Shown piece after piece: positions 20,359 to 32,932 of a stretch of 64,000 nucleotides of DNA. The position numbers and the translations under genes are program-made. The DNA is from Amphiura filiformis (lineage: Eukaryota > Echinodermata > Ophiuroidea > Amphilepidida > Amphiuridae): NCBI RefSeq assembly GCF_039555335.1, contig NC_092636.1, positions 58,841,991 through 58,905,990 of the forward strand, written 5' to 3'. Numbering within the stretch: position 1 is the stretch's first letter; each line of letters starts with the position of its first letter. Below the pieces are notes generated by a model. It had not been told where the DNA came from. It did not search any database and worked only from the letters and a program-made list of their open reading frames with translations.

Positions 20359-22143
20359 AGATAGGGCCTACCCATCTCAGGATGGGACTTTCATCCTGTA
20401 CCTATATGTCAATCAATGGAGAGTGCTATCTTGGGTTGATAGCAAGTTCACTTCACTTGTAGGCCTATTATATAGGAGTCTACAAATGTTACCAAAACTT
20501 GCAGGTTCACTACCTTCCTTTTTTATCATTACAACCACTTGACCTTAGAGTAGTCTATACTAGGCCAAGTGGTAATGGTAAATACATTGAAAACAATATT
20601 GAACACAACACAATTCAATAAACAGACACATTATGGAGGAAAATGCTGGAAGGTGTATGGCAGCTCTTCCGTAGATATTATAAGTTACCAAACAATGAAA
20701 CTTGAAACCTAAATAAAAAATGCAAGACAACAACCAATTTGAGACAATGATGATGCTCAATGAGGACAAATTAACTGTGTTTTATATTCATTAACCATAA
20801 CATGAGACAATGGTGCTCAATCAGGACAAATCAATACATACAAGTGAATACAAATTTGAAAGTGAGAGTAGATCTACTCTCACTTCCCAGATGCATGTTA
20901 ACTCCTCTCCTACTTCTCCTCTCAGTTACTGATCATAATCAAAACAAATAGGATGGGTTTGGGTGGTGAGTAACATATGGATCCACATGGATAATTCTTC
21001 ACATGGATCCACTATCCATATAGCAAGTGCCCTAAATTTTAGCCTGGCCCAGGGCCCAGAAAAACTTAAATCTAGCCATGGCTACACAAAATGTACATAT
21101 TATGCTACACTCTGTGTAGATTGTGACAGTCTCCACACTGCAGTGCACACTTTATACCATGCACCCATACATATGTATACATGTCGCATTCGTGCACACT
21201 ATGATACAGAAAAAAACCAGCAAACTGGAAAAACATTTCAAGAATTGTCCTTTGTGGTGAATTTCAAGTTATCATGTTTAATATCATTATTATAGCTTTT
21301 ATTCATCATTTTAATATTCCCCATTCCAATACACTGACTCTCCTGCGTGCACACATGAAGAACTAGGCCTACATGTCAATGTTTGTGTGAGCATAGCTCT
21401 CCGCCACATGCTTGTGCATCGGAGTCAAATGAATAGAGTTTTTTTACCGCCATGTTTACAGAAATTTATGATTTACAGAAGCTAATAGGTAAAGTATTGA
21501 TAAAACTTGGATATAGTTGTCCAGATGTGCATAATTAATGATATTATTAATCATTGTGTGTAAGAAGTTGAGATGTAACCGGAAGTCTGGATATTTATAC
21601 CGCCTGGTCCTGTCCAGTATTACCTTAGAAGTAGAAGGGATGTGTGGATGTGCATGAAATGAACATGATGAAAGGCTCTTTATTCGGAAAGTTGACAAAA
21701 CAATTAAATTGGATGAAATTACTAAATGTATGTTGAAATTATTATTTGTGCAGTCTGTGTGTCAATACACATGCAGACATATTTTTTTTCACATGATGAT
21801 TTTCACATCCCAATATATTGCTCGATTCACTAAGACCACATCAAATCTCTTTTTGTACTTGATTAATTCCACCACAGATCCTGGAAAAGGATCTGATTCC
21901 AAAAATTAAACCAGTTCTACATTTTTTTGTAAATGAGAGTACTTAGCAAGTAAAAATGTCTCAGGAACTCATGGTTCATAAAACAACTTAAAACTTACGT
22001 TGCATATGATTATGACATAATACATTTCTCTTTATAAATGTTTGTTGGTGCGGAATGTAGTTTTATTTATTTATTACATCAAGAGTGTATTAATAGCAAT
22101 TAACAACAAATTAATGTTTACACCAATAGTAATAGCTTTGTTT
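20359..22143. other. non-coding; one 24-bp perfect palindrome
   Basis: 'agtgagagtaga' plus its exact mirror occupies 20861-20884. Near 20750-20830 the phrase 'gagacaatg.tg..gctcaat.aggacaaat' is present twice. 'catatggatccacatgg' and its mirror lie at 20975-21030. No gene signature was found. Confidence 0.45.
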
Positions 22144-22456
22144 ATACCCATACCCATAATGGGACCCATACAAGTATTAAGTCCCAATTTCCGTACCTGA
22201 TGTACCCATGGCCCGTATTTACCCATACTGGGACCTGTAGGCCTATCCGTACCCGTACTCGAGTCCCAATTTTCGTACCCATACCCGTGGCTCCGTATCC
22301 GTACTCGCACCCTATTTTGGGTTCGGACCCGTACCCGTACCCATGGCTAGGGAGCCGTACCTATGGCCTGGGAGTGGGACCCGTACCTGTACCCATGGTC
22401 TGGGCCCGTGCCCGTACCCGTACTCATGGCTTGGGACCCATACCCGTTACATACTT
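22144..22456 (+). repeat. CCCGTA/CCCATGG minisatellite
   Basis: Irregular repeats of 'cccgtacccatggcctggga' type words run across the block, which is much richer in C+G than its flanks. Both strands stay open through parts of it because of the hexamer-like period. Confidence 0.75.
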
Positions 22457-22918
22457 TCCCATGACCAATGATACTGAGTCATCATCTTGAATGGTCATAT
22501 TGTTTTGCATTTAAAGTTCTACAGATATTTAGCTTTCTCAGATTTTTTAGATTTTAAAAATTGGACGTTTCTAGTAGAAGTTATAGAAGATTGCGTAAAA
22601 ATGGTGAATTCTAAGTTTTGACAACGCAACCTATTTTGAAAATCTGTAACATTACTAACCGTTGAGCACAAAGTTATTTGGAAAAAGTTATGCAGGTATT
22701 TTAGTTGTGCCCTGTTCATAATTCTACTAAATAGCCGATATCTATCTATTATTTATGACGTTACGAAGCAATTATTATGGAATTAAGGATTTGTGGCCTA
22801 ATCCCATTCTCACTTTGGCGGTAGTTTTAAATATAGTTATTGTGGTGTGAGTGAGGTCCATGTCATTTGAAATGCTTGCAGAGATCGAACTGGTTGTGGT
22901 ACAGAAAAGACGGCTCCT

Positions 22919-23210
22919 CAATTTACCGTACAGCAGCGTGGATTTCTTTCAAAAACTTACTGGCAAACCGGCAGCTATGTTGAGACGCAAAGAAGATCAT
23001 AGACGATAGTGTATAATTGTAATTTGACGAGCACGGAACTGTCAGGAATCGGCAGAGTGAAGCTTCAGGTGCTCGTAAGACTGTAAGAACTAGAGCGAAC
23101 ATTGCAGCTGTCCGGCAAGCTTTAAGGCGCAACCCAAACAGTAGTTGTCGTCGAAATGCTGTGCCAAACATCCCACGTTCTTCATTTAATCGTATCGTGC
23201 CATTTTTCAA
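22919..23210 (+). pseudogene. IS630/Tc1-mariner-type transposase N-terminal fragment
   Basis: One frame from 22919 reads QFTVQQRGFLSKTYWQTGS then YVETQRRS before a stop. This matches the start of the helix-turn-helix domain of a common Tc1/mariner-like group ('..FLYETGSYVEVQRRF'). After a gap, another frame from about 23059 reads ASGARKTVRTRANIAAVRQA, then LRRNPNSSCRRNAVPNIPRSS and FNRIV, the second DNA-binding helix block of the same family. The catalytic DDE part is missing. A possible terminal repeat of such elements, 'ctgggacaccctgtata', lies downstream at 24191-24207. The minus-strand frame over the region is a shadow. Confidence 0.75.
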
Positions 23211-23630
23211 AGGTATGCGAGTCGTTTTTCATCGATTTTACATTACATGATGCAGTCATGTCTACAGTAGAATTCATCTCGACCTTTGCAGGACTTAACC
23301 CCATTAAAAGCTATTAAACCAAGATAACACTCATTGAAACAGCTCAACTGATTAAATCGGATCTTCTCTGGTTGTGCACAAGTGACTGTTTTCATGTGCG
23401 ATATCGCAATAAAGCTGGTATTCATAGCTTCAGTTGGGTAACCGATTATAAAGGAAACGAAAGGAAACAATGTTATGTGTGGCTTTGTTCACGAAATCAG
23501 ACAATGGCGTGCTTTTTGTAAACCAGCATTCTTGAAAATGAGCAACATAATGATTTTTGACTTAACACGGTTTGGAAATAATTTCTTCATATTTTTGGTG
23601 TTATCTGTCGTTTACATGTCCTTCCTAAAG

Positions 23631-23912
23631 CACAAAAGTACGACCCTCTCCAAACACCTAAATTAGCTAAAAATTTAGGACATGTTACAAAACTATATTG
23701 TCTAGAATTTTAGAAGAGTACTTTTAATATTGGCCGGTTATTTTTCACACAGCGACGTTAACTAGGCAATGTACTATTACCTATAACATTAACTAAAACA
23801 CCAAAAGTACGAATATTTCCAAACATCTAAATTAGCTAAAATTTAGGACATGTTAAAAACTATATTTTCTAAAACTTTAGAAGAGTACTTTTAATATTGG
23901 CCGGTTATTTTT
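23631..23912 (+). repeat. direct repeat pair, 170-bp period
   Basis: The ~112-bp block 'caaaagtacga...ccaaaca(c/t)ctaaattagct...tttaatattggccggttattttt' occurs at 23631-23746 and 23801-23912. Confidence 0.8.
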
Positions 23913-24705
23913 TTCTTTTTTTCTTTAACTAGTCATATCCCCATACTGTTAACGTAGGGCTATTTGTCACGGTCACGCGTCAATGGGAAAGAGCACTGTG
24001 TATTGTGTATAGGAAAACGGACAGTAACTGCAGTATGATTGCATGCCACGCCAAAACAAATAAAGGTAGCGTGCTGAAATTAACAGAATAAGTAGGAGAC
24101 ATGTCCAACATTATAATGCTGGTATCAAAAATAGATACACTGCCCGTCTTCTATTTTTAGTTATTTTTGCAAACACGGTACAAATCATTCTGGGACACCC
24201 TGTATATGCATGTCTATTATAATGCTGCAATTTAATCATTGTAAAGAAAATCTGATGTTGAAACAAAACGAGTTTATATGTTTCCTCATTCCTTTCTCAA
24301 CAACACAATTATGTTTCTCTTCTTCTTCCTTATAAGTGCCTCGATCCCTCATATGTATGATTATTATCGCACTGGTACAGACAAGTTGTACTTATTTTTT
24401 ACTCTGGAACCTAGAGTACATGAGTGTACTTTTGAAGTACAGTCAACAGTACCGGGATGATGCCCTGCACTTTTCGAATAGCCTGTGACGTTCTTTAACA
24501 TTGTTTGTACTCTATGATATTGAAACTGAAGAGAATATTCATCATTCCTCTAAATTGATCAATTAAAATCCCATTGAAATGTTTTTGAAACGGGCAAAGC
24601 ACCCAGGCAAACAGTGTACATTGCGAATATTTATAGAATCATGACCATGCCCATGTAGCCTAGCTTGCTTGCGTAATGTATAGGCCTATGCCTTATTTGA
24701 CAGGT

Positions 24706-25690
24706 AATAATTCGCTGTTCCCATCAACAGCTGTTTTAACTCCACAAGCGTTCTTGATCCCTTCCCTCCTTCCGCTGTTCCATCTATTCCAGTCCAATTC
24801 TTCTTTCTGATTGTATATACATACTATCAACCTCTCTTTCCACAGTATTGAAAGAGAGATGTCAAATGGGTAAGTGTTAAAACACTTAGTCTTCTGTCTT
24901 TCCAAAGTACTTTTTTCTCCACACCCATATTTCACAAAGCTTCCAGTTTCATAACATGTATCCTCTTTCTGCAGTGTCCATGTCTCAGATCCATGTCAGG
25001 CTACACTCCAAACTACTGACTTTTTACAACTCGCATCTGTTTATGTCCTTCTTGTAAGCTTTGGAAAGCAGAGTTTTCTTTTGTTTGTCATGCCAATCTT
25101 TGCTCTAGTATTCGGGCTCTAGTACGACTCTTCCCATGCTGAGTTACCTGCTTTTTCTGCTGTCCATTTATGGTGATGCTTAAAATTCGGCCCTCGTCAT
25201 GTCTTCACTACTTTGAACTTCTTTACATGAATTTTCATGTCATATTCTTTCAATCTTCCATTCAAGCCTTCCATCAATCTTTGTAGACCTGTACCTTAGG
25301 ACTACCATATACTTGCTTGGCAATCTGCAAATACCACATCATCCAATAACTCCCCTCCAAAAGTACACACTCTTGTGTTCTCCCCATCCTATTTACTCTA
25401 CATATCACCTATCATCAATTAATAATATAATGCAGAAGAGATCAGTTACAGTCCTGGGTTACAGTAGACACCCTTGACACACTCCTCTCCCATCTACTTG
25501 GGTTTGGAACTCCTCTGCCACTTGTCCTATGTATTGTTGGATTATTTAATATATTCTGCCACTTCAGTCAACATGGCCAACTCCAATCCCCTTCAGAATG
25601 TCAGACAATGGCTTACAGCTACTTGTAAACATGTGCAAAGTCCCATTGTAGGCATAATACTCCTCATGGGTATACAAATGTAGATGCATA
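24706..25690 (-). pseudogene. LINE (RTE-like) reverse transcriptase 3' relic
   Basis: Minus-strand frames, broken by stops, follow the usual C-terminal RT and tail order. From about 25690 downward come KWQNILNNPTIHRT, a DDVV at the catalytic loop (about 25355), then LMEGLNGRLKEYDMKIHVKK and FKVVKT.RGPNF. Further on are an AEKAGNSAWEESY-like stretch, TNKRKLCFPKLTRRT, VSSLECSLTWI.DMDTAERGY, KLEAL and STLERQKTK, and finally DWNRWNSGRREGI...ACGVKTAVDGNSELL near 24710. These correspond to the phrases of abundant invertebrate LINEs (GxKLNxxKTKVM...WTLKKxDxxRLEAFE...). There is no endonuclease domain and the element is dead. Confidence 0.75.
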
Positions 25691-25699
25691 ATCATGACA

Positions 25700-26591
25700 G
25701 GTTTTTGAAAAATATCAATATCAGACAAAACAGTTAAAAAGTTTAAGTGTTTTTTTCAGGTTTTTTATGTTTGAGTCACGGTTTGGTGTACCTTAATTTT
25801 TGTTGGTGTCCCCGTATGTTAGTGTATGTGTGCAATGAATGTGTGCGTATGTTAATGTTGGGTGTGAGGGGGCGGGGTGTAGCGCACATGTCTACTGTTT
25901 GTATATATATTGTGGTGTGTGAGGTTGGGGTATGTGAGTTTGTTGATGGGGTGTCGTAAGTTGATGGGTTGTGCAGGGTAGGGGTGTGTAATATGTAAGT
26001 CGATATCCCATTGAATTAGACCTATCAATGCATTATTTCAGTGTAACCGTAACCTTGGGGAATAATACAGAACATGAAATGCTTTATCTACTTGGTAATA
26101 CATGGTTGGGTGTGTCATTTTGGGTGCCCAGTGTTTGTGTACACCGGTGTGTGCACAACTATATGACATGTAAGCTTGAATTTTTAAGGTTATTAACAAT
26201 TTCAAACTGTTGCGATTTGGTAGTTCAAGGCATCTTGCGAATGATAGTGAACTTTGGCAAAAACTGCATTGCTCATTTCATAGCGAGCGTGTAGAAGAAT
26301 TCAAATATCACAGATATACTTTTGTAGGTCCTGTGGTTCTTGAGTTACGTTGTAAAGAGCACTGAAACAACAACACTTTAGTAAAACGTACATAACTCAT
26401 TAACAACAATAAATTAAGCAAGTTTGCAAAGTATGCAATTTGTAGAATGAACTTTTGCAAAACAAACGATTTTAGGTTGCTTCGACCTCGTCTACCCTTA
26501 ATCACATTAAACATACAGAGATAATTGATTTAAAAAAATGTGCCATTTTTTTCAGAAATAAAAGATATCGGTACTTTAAATGATGTCTGTG
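25700..26591. other. non-coding, G/T-rich patch
   Basis: 25790-26000 is rich in 'gtgtgt' and 'ggggtgtg' words. 26330-26480 has AT-rich sequence with 'ttcttgagttacg', typical of MITE interiors, but no second copy is available here. No gene was found. Confidence 0.4.
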
Positions 26592-26720
26592 TATGTGGAG
26601 TGGGGGTTGTTGTCTGTTGTGGTGACGGGTGGGATGGATGTGTGTGTGTGTGTGGGGGGGGGGCTGAGGTGCGACGGCGCGGTGTTGGGGTGACAAGTGG
26701 GGGGAGGTGAGTGTTTTGGG
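26592..26720 (+). repeat. GT/G-rich simple sequence
   Basis: (TG)n at 26639-26652 runs into G-runs and 'ggggtgacaagtggggggagg'. The two open frames on the opposite strand come only from this composition. Confidence 0.8.
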
Positions 26721-26809
26721 CCCATATATCTGGGTATGTTTAGGGGTGCATGATGTCCCTGTGATGGTTTGTTTAAATTGCCTGAACTCATTGAGATTCA
26801 AAATTTTGA

Positions 26810-27192
26810 ATTATATGGACTTATTTGGAATATTTGGGAATTACCATGGACTTTTAGGGACTTACGGGATATATTAGGAGTTATTTGGAATTAGTTTGAA
26901 TAATACGGACTTACAGGGATTTACCGGGTTTATTTGGAGTTACTCAGAATTAGAGGGATACTTGGGAATTAAGTGGACTTATATGGACTTACTGGACTTA
27001 TTAGGAGTTATTTGGAATTAGTTTGGAATAATATGGAATTATAGGGACTTACCGGACTTATTTGGAGTTACTCAGAATTACAGGAATATTTGGGAATAAT
27101 ATGGACTTATAGGGACTTACCGGACTTATTCGGAATTAGTTGGGAATAATATGGACTTACAGGGAACATTTAGGAATTACTGGAATAATGGG
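26810..27192 (+). repeat. satellite of ~10-11-bp words in a ~127-bp higher-order unit
   Basis: Short words 'tatggactta', 'tttggaatta', 'agggactta' and 'ccggactta' follow each other every 10-11 bases. Longer strings such as 'ttaggagttatttggaatta' at 26873 and 27001, and 'tatttggagttactcagaat' at 26930 and 27059, recur after about 127 bp, so a two-level repeat is present. Confidence 0.85.
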
Positions 27193-27449
27193 AATTACAC
27201 CCTGTCATGGGGCCTTATTGTCAATTCATCTTGGGATAGGTCAAGTTGAACAGAAAATCTGTTAACGGAGAAAAACAAGCAAAAGAGCATTTTTGCGCCC
27301 ATAAAGCTCACTCCTAATGTCAGACAGATCAATTCAATCGGGAAGACACACAAACCCATCACTGCAGGCACATTCCAAATGTTATTTGAATTGGCAAAAC
27401 AACTTTAAAGCTCACCTAAAGAGCAAATAGATCAAGCATTTTTTTATAT

Positions 27450-28603
27450 TTTAAAATGATATTGCTTAATTTTATTTACTTGAAGGTCCGCTTAAAGAAC
27501 AAAAGATATAATATTATCACAGAACCAGACCTCTAGTATTTTGGATCAATATTATAGAAAATAATACTACATAATTATCACCACGATGGTACCATTAATA
27601 AGAAGTAGCTGTCAACTGATGCTGCTGTTACCTCGGGCAAGCACTATTGATTGTTGTTATTTAATATTACGAGTAGGACGGTTGTAAGGCTAATGAGGAT
27701 TTTGTTTGTTTGTTGAATCGGTTTTGAATATCCCAGTAGTACATACACATAAGGGATCGTTCACAAACACTTGTTGATGGGGGGCTGAAAAAATCATCGT
27801 AAAAGTTTTTCGGGACCCCCCTTTCAGATGTAACAAATTTCAGCCCCCCTTTTTTTTTTTAATGAAAATTATGGGTCAACCTCATAGGAAAGCAAATAAA
27901 CTCAATTTTCTCGGGAAATTTGTGGTCATTTTTTTCAGGGCCCCCCTTAGAAAGGTAAAAACTTTTAAGCCCCTCCCCGCCTATTTTGCATTAGGCCTCC
28001 CTAACAAGTGTTTGTGAATGGCCCCTAATCAATGTCTTATGCCAATCAACATGAATTATCGGGCTTATAACCAGACTAGCTTAATGAAATCCATGTGAAT
28101 GAGAGATGTTTATTTCTCAGTAGATTAAAGACCGACAAAGGCTGTCTACAAACATGCAAGCGACTAATGGAGGCTGCTAATTGCTTCCGAGAATTTACAG
28201 ATGTTTATAAGCCGTTGTGGCCAAATGCTACGGTGCTACAAGCAAAGAGGATCGTGATTTACATCCGTAGTATTATTTACAGTTAACTATACTCTAAATC
28301 GTGTGGTGTCAATTTCCGATCTTTACGTGAGTATCATGTACAAATACCTACTCTACAACACAAAACCTGTGTCACATTAAAACATCTCTTTTGTTAAATA
28401 GTAATTGCTATTGATGTTGATGCTGTAGATTTTCGGCGTGTTATTATTGCAGACGCTAAAACCCCAAACAGCCAATTTGACTCAGCCAAAGTAATAACAA
28501 ACACATGGAAACAGAAAACTTTACTCTGATCTGTAGAAATACTTGCACATGAATTTGATTTTTTTGGCTATAACAATTAGAGCGCATAGATTGACATTAG
28601 TAT
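27450..28603 (+). repeat. dispersed element copy A (copies at 59330-59930 and 46522-46722)
   Basis: 27450-27700 matches 59345-59600 ('tattatagaaaataatac', 'gtcaactgatgctgctgttacctcgggca'). 28070-28290 matches 59690-59920 ('taatggaggct', 'gatgtttat', 'agaggatcgtgattta'). 28353-28603 matches 46522-46722 ('aaacatctcttttg', 'ggcgtgttattatt', 'ctaaaaccccaaacagcca'). The order is consistent, so one element of over 1 kb is spread in three incomplete copies. A short 63-residue frame inside (28095-28286) has no match that I recognise. Confidence 0.7.
27752..28026. mobile_element. MITE with AGGGAYCGTTCACAAACACTTGT termini, nested
   Basis: The left end 'agggatcgttcacaaacac' and right end 'gtgtttgtgaatggcccct' are inverted repeats. 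It interrupts dispersed element copy A: sequence on both sides matches copy B at 59 kb, which lacks the insertion. A second copy lies at 39695-39958 and a right-end fragment at 46904-46934. Confidence 0.8.
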
Positions 28604-28740
28604 ATCGCAAAAGAATTACCCTAACATTACCCATGTTTTGGGAACTATTTTTCCACATATTTTCGCCTATTCCAGCACGTTCTCTATAATCATTGGAATC
28701 CTTCTAGATGATCAGCGGATGGTTAATCCTCATAAAACTC

Positions 28741-28920
<180 letters not shown>

Positions 28921-29099
28921 GAAAAAGTAAAGTTAAGTTAATGGTTAAGAAGGTTAAGATGGTTAATCCTCATATAATTCGGATGATGATGATGATGATG
29001 CATTTCACTGAAGTGATGATGGTGCTTATTTTGTATATTAAGCACGGCAATAAATAGCACCCTCTGTGTTACATTAAGGTTGCTGTTGGGCAATGTTAT

Positions 29100-29484
29100 A
29101 CATTAACGTTACTGTTGGTCAATGTTACATTAAGGTTATGGTTAGGGTTAGAGGGTAAGGGTTAGTGGGTTAGGGTTAGAGTTAGGGTTAGTGGGTTAGG
29201 GTTAAGGTTATGGTTAGGGTTAGTGGGTTATGGTTAGGATGAGTGGGTTAGGGTTAGTGGGTTAGGGTTAGAATAAGGGTTAGGGTTAGTGAGTTAGGGT
29301 TAGGGTTAGTGGATTAGGATTAGGGTTAGGGTTAGGGTTAGTGGGTAAAGGGTTAGGGTAAGGGTTCGGATTAGGGTTAGTGGGGTTAAGGTTAGGTTTA
29401 GGGTTAGTGGGTTAGGGTTAGGGTCCCAGTATCAACAAAAACATCAATACCGCATGGTCGGCAGGTCCGAGGGTTAGGGTTAGG
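29100..29484 (+). repeat. interstitial telomere-like TTAGGG repeats
   Basis: Degenerate 'ttagggttagggttagtggg' repeats fill 29125-29440 and recur briefly at 29471-29484. 'gttactgttg..caatgttaca' repeats precede them. TTAGGG is the metazoan telomere unit. The irregular 'ttagtgggttaggg' variants show an old interstitial block. Confidence 0.9.
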
Positions 29485-32014
29485 GCTAGCGTAACCTTAA
29501 GGGTGATGGACGGTCTCTACTATGTGACGGGCTGTCGATAACGTAAATGTCACCCATATCCATACTGAGAGACAACCCGTCACCCATTTCATTTTTTTTA
29601 AATACTTTTTACCCCATAATTTCCCTCATTCTTTATGCCTTGCCCTCTATCGGTGGCTAATTTACAGTTCAAGCATAGAACAATACCTGGAAGCGGCAAT
29701 AGAAATTAGCATGAGGCCACATTGATATGTAAATAGCGTATTGTTATTTAAATTTGTGCCCAGAGTTATAGAGGGCGGTAGTCAAGTTATGCAGACAGAG
29801 AATGGCTTGATGCGCCAGGCATGTCAAATTGCTGAGTGAACGTGTATAAATTCCCTTTCTGTAAAGGAAATAAGTTAGTTTATTTCGTGTACCAGTTTGT
29901 TATAACAAAAAAATAAGTATTATATTAAATATATTAAGTGTATAAACTTTGAAATGTACGTGAATTTGAAGTGCAGAGCTCCAAATCTAGCTAAGTCGTG
30001 TAGTGTGAAATTATGCTGTGTGACCCCCTCTGCGTGGTAGAATTATATTCATAAAACATTGAATTTAACAGATATATGGGCAGCCAACCACGATTTATCA
30101 GCATTAAAAAGATATATTAATTAACAAAGATAAATAATCAATAATACAAACGACAATTTAAATAGTAAACAAGTCTGAAATCTTAATATGTTGCCACGTG
30201 ATTTCCCGAACACATGATATGTCAACATGTGACCATTATTCAGATTTACCGTAAATATTTGCAGTATTGGTGCACGGCTTGCACATAGTCGTAGTCAACT
30301 GTGCATTTCTTTACCTCCGTATAAAATCAATAATTCATGCTGGGAGCCAATTAACATTCTGTCTGCTTAGTGCAGATTGGTATTTTATTTTACTTGAGAG
30401 CATAATAGAAATACATAAGACGAATAAGGCGCCATGATGGAAGGTCAGGTCGGGTATCAAAGGTTATTATAACTTCAAATACTACTTGTATTTCACACCT
30501 TGCCTCTGTCACGTATTTCCTTCATATTATTGACAGCAAGTCCTAATTTTGACTTTGCTATTGCAAAATGTCATTTCATATCAAATTAATAGACTTTCTT
30601 TGAAAAAACATATCACTGGTGCCTGATGGGAATACCCGTCCGCCATTTCATTAAACTGGATCGTTTTCGCCTGGTTTGTGTCTAGATGTATGGGGGGGGT
30701 GGGGCTATGCTCTCATTGAACAGGCAAAGTTCGCAAAACTAACAACGTTGTTATTTGTCAATATCAATTAACATGATCCAAGGGGTCGAACATGAATTAT
30801 TCATAACGGATCAATAACTGGCCTCACTTTCTAGCTAGTAAACCAGCGAAATTTTTCATAGGTTTTGCGTTGCTAATAGAACAACCGTGAATTTAGTGTC
30901 ACCCCCTTGGTTCAAGCTTGTTTGCTATTGTATTGGGAGCAACATTGTTTTTTCGTTGGCCTGCGGTGCAACCTTGTTTATGAGCTAACGCCCCGTAGCA
31001 AACCACAGCCAGCCCCGTGCCTCATTTCAGTTTTTAACTTACCAAAATTCTGTTTTTTATATTCTATAGTGTCACATATTAACTCAAATAGTTATTAACT
31101 CCGTTAAAAATACTTACTAAAGTGAATTTTGATCAACAGAGGGCGCTATTTACTGCCGTATAATTTGATCAGGGGGGGTGGGACGTTGAGGTTTCGATAC
31201 TAGATTTGGGGTTTTGAGGTTGCAAATGGCGCGAAACTTTGTGTTAAAACCAATGGTGGCATATCCGCTAAGATCGATTACGTTGCCCAATTTCCGTCAT
31301 CAATATCATTTAAACTACCGAACGCACCTCCGCAAGTTTTGGAATGTAGCAAGAAAACGTTATTTTGAGCAACTTTTTCCAGCCCACCTCAGAGGTGGGA
31401 TGGAGAAATTTTGAGAAAAAAGCATTTGAAATTTGAGTTTTCGCGGGGTTTTGGGGATTTTAGTTTAAAATTTGCCGTTGCATTAATCTCTTCAACAGAC
31501 TCAAAGCAGTCGGTCGTGTGGGAAGAGGTTATAGTAGCGTACTGGATGTACTGTTTCATAGTTGGACAAGTACATTGTAGCTCGTCGCCGATTATTTCCT
31601 GGTGATTGATACCGTACGAAGCATCTGCATCTGCATGCCATGGTATGGAGAAGTCAGCTCTTCTGTTTACAACAAGCTAATAGCTCTGTTTACAAACGTG
31701 ATGACAACCTGAGCATATTATACTTGATGGTGAGTGTGCGGAGTATTAAAATTTAAATTGGTATAGTAATTTCACACTGAGTCGCTTTCTCGAGCTCACT
31801 GTTTTCGTACGGTAGGGTCACGGACACTGCCACTGCACTGATATGCAGAAAGCTTATCATTTATATTGCGAGCGAGCACACTGATCAGTGCATGATGTGT
31901 CTCTAGTCCACAATAATTATCCATCTCATGATCTATTTAATAATTATAAACTGTCACTGTCAACTGTGTAACCCTGACCATGCTGACCCTGGCCATGGTA
32001 ATTGCCGTAATTGT
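29485..32014. other. non-coding, nothing firm
   Basis: A 2.5-kb stretch without a recognisable gene. Small features are G-runs at 30692 and 31173 and a C-containing inverted arrangement near 31700-31880. A plus frame at 31214-31414 (66 residues, basic) was examined and has no signature. Confidence 0.4.
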
Positions 32015-32228
32015 AATTTCACTAAACTTTTAACCCTTGACGTAACTCATTTACCGTTCGACGCGTTCACGTTCGTAAAGTTACGAATACCCAAAACTAG
32101 ATGTAACTTAAGGGTACTGTTCGTAAGTAAGTTTAGTGAAATGCAACTTAGGCCTACGACTCGTCACAAGTTACGATTAATTTTGAGACTTACGAAGCTT
32201 CGTATAAAACTAAAGCTTAGTGAAATGG
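32015..32228. mobile_element. small foldback MITE with ATTTCACTAAACTTT ends
   Basis: 'atttcactaaacttt' at 32016 is mirrored by 'aaagcttagtgaaat' at 32212-32226. Inner 'gtaagtttagtgaaatgc' and repeated 'gttacga'/'tcgtaa' words give extra pairing. No coding region was seen. Confidence 0.6.
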
Positions 32229-32263
32229 ACACCTTGATCAAACTGTAACCCTGGGGCTGGGTG

Positions 32264-32608
32264 CTGGGGGGGCACTTAACACAAATGACCATACAAGTAT
32301 GTTCCCCCGGAAAGACCCCCCCCCCCATTTTGGATTTTGCAGCTCTGAAAGACCCCCTATAAGTGACCAAACTAGAGCTCCGAAAGACCCATGATTTTGA
32401 TAATTTCAGCTGTAGAAGGTTTTGTCAGGCAATTTTCAGCCAGAAAGCAAAGCAAGACCCTTGATTTTGACTGTTCGCAGCTCTGAAAGTCCCCATTTTG
32501 CTTGTTTGCAGCTCCAAAGACCCCCTTTTACAGGGCAGCTCCCAAAGACCCACCACCTCAAAATTCGGGGAACATACCCACCAAATTTTGTTGATGTGCC
32601 CCCCCCCT
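32264..32608. mobile_element. G-rich MITE (CCCGGG-type family member)
   Basis: 'gggggggcacttaacaca' and 'catacaagtatgttcccc' on the left are mirrored by 'ggggaacata' and 'ttgatgtgccccccccc' on the right. The interior repeats 'gcagctc(t/c)(g/c)aaagaccccc'. It belongs with 12874-13196 and 44918-45273 by architecture. Confidence 0.7.
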
Positions 32609-32932
32609 CGGCCGTATACCCTGCCTATCCCCTGCTAACTAGTGATCTGGACATATGCTGGACAGGGACTCAAATTCTCCCACTATAGGAAGAGGAATGT
32701 CAGTACTTGACGCTTTAATGTCTTTGTAGTTGTAGTAGGCCTACATACCTTCGGGGGGGGGGGCATTTTTGAATGCCGAGCCCTGACCATGTCTCGGCCC
32801 CATACAACATGGAATTTCTCCAATCGCTGTCCATCGACTTCCAACATGTGATTGTCTTGGTGCCTAGCAGGAAGTTGCAGAATTGCCTGGCTGTCCTGCC
32901 TACTGCCAATATGAACTTTTTATTTATCTCTA
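32609..32932. other. non-coding, nothing firm
   Basis: A G-run at 32754-32763. A 64-residue minus frame (32909-32715) has 'TITCWKSMDSDWRNSM' but no family that I can name. Confidence 0.35.

Noticed and set aside
22200-22490. 96-residue frame with PVPVPMVWARARTR repeats
   Set aside because: Translation of the CCCGTA minisatellite. An opposite-strand frame is open for the same reason.
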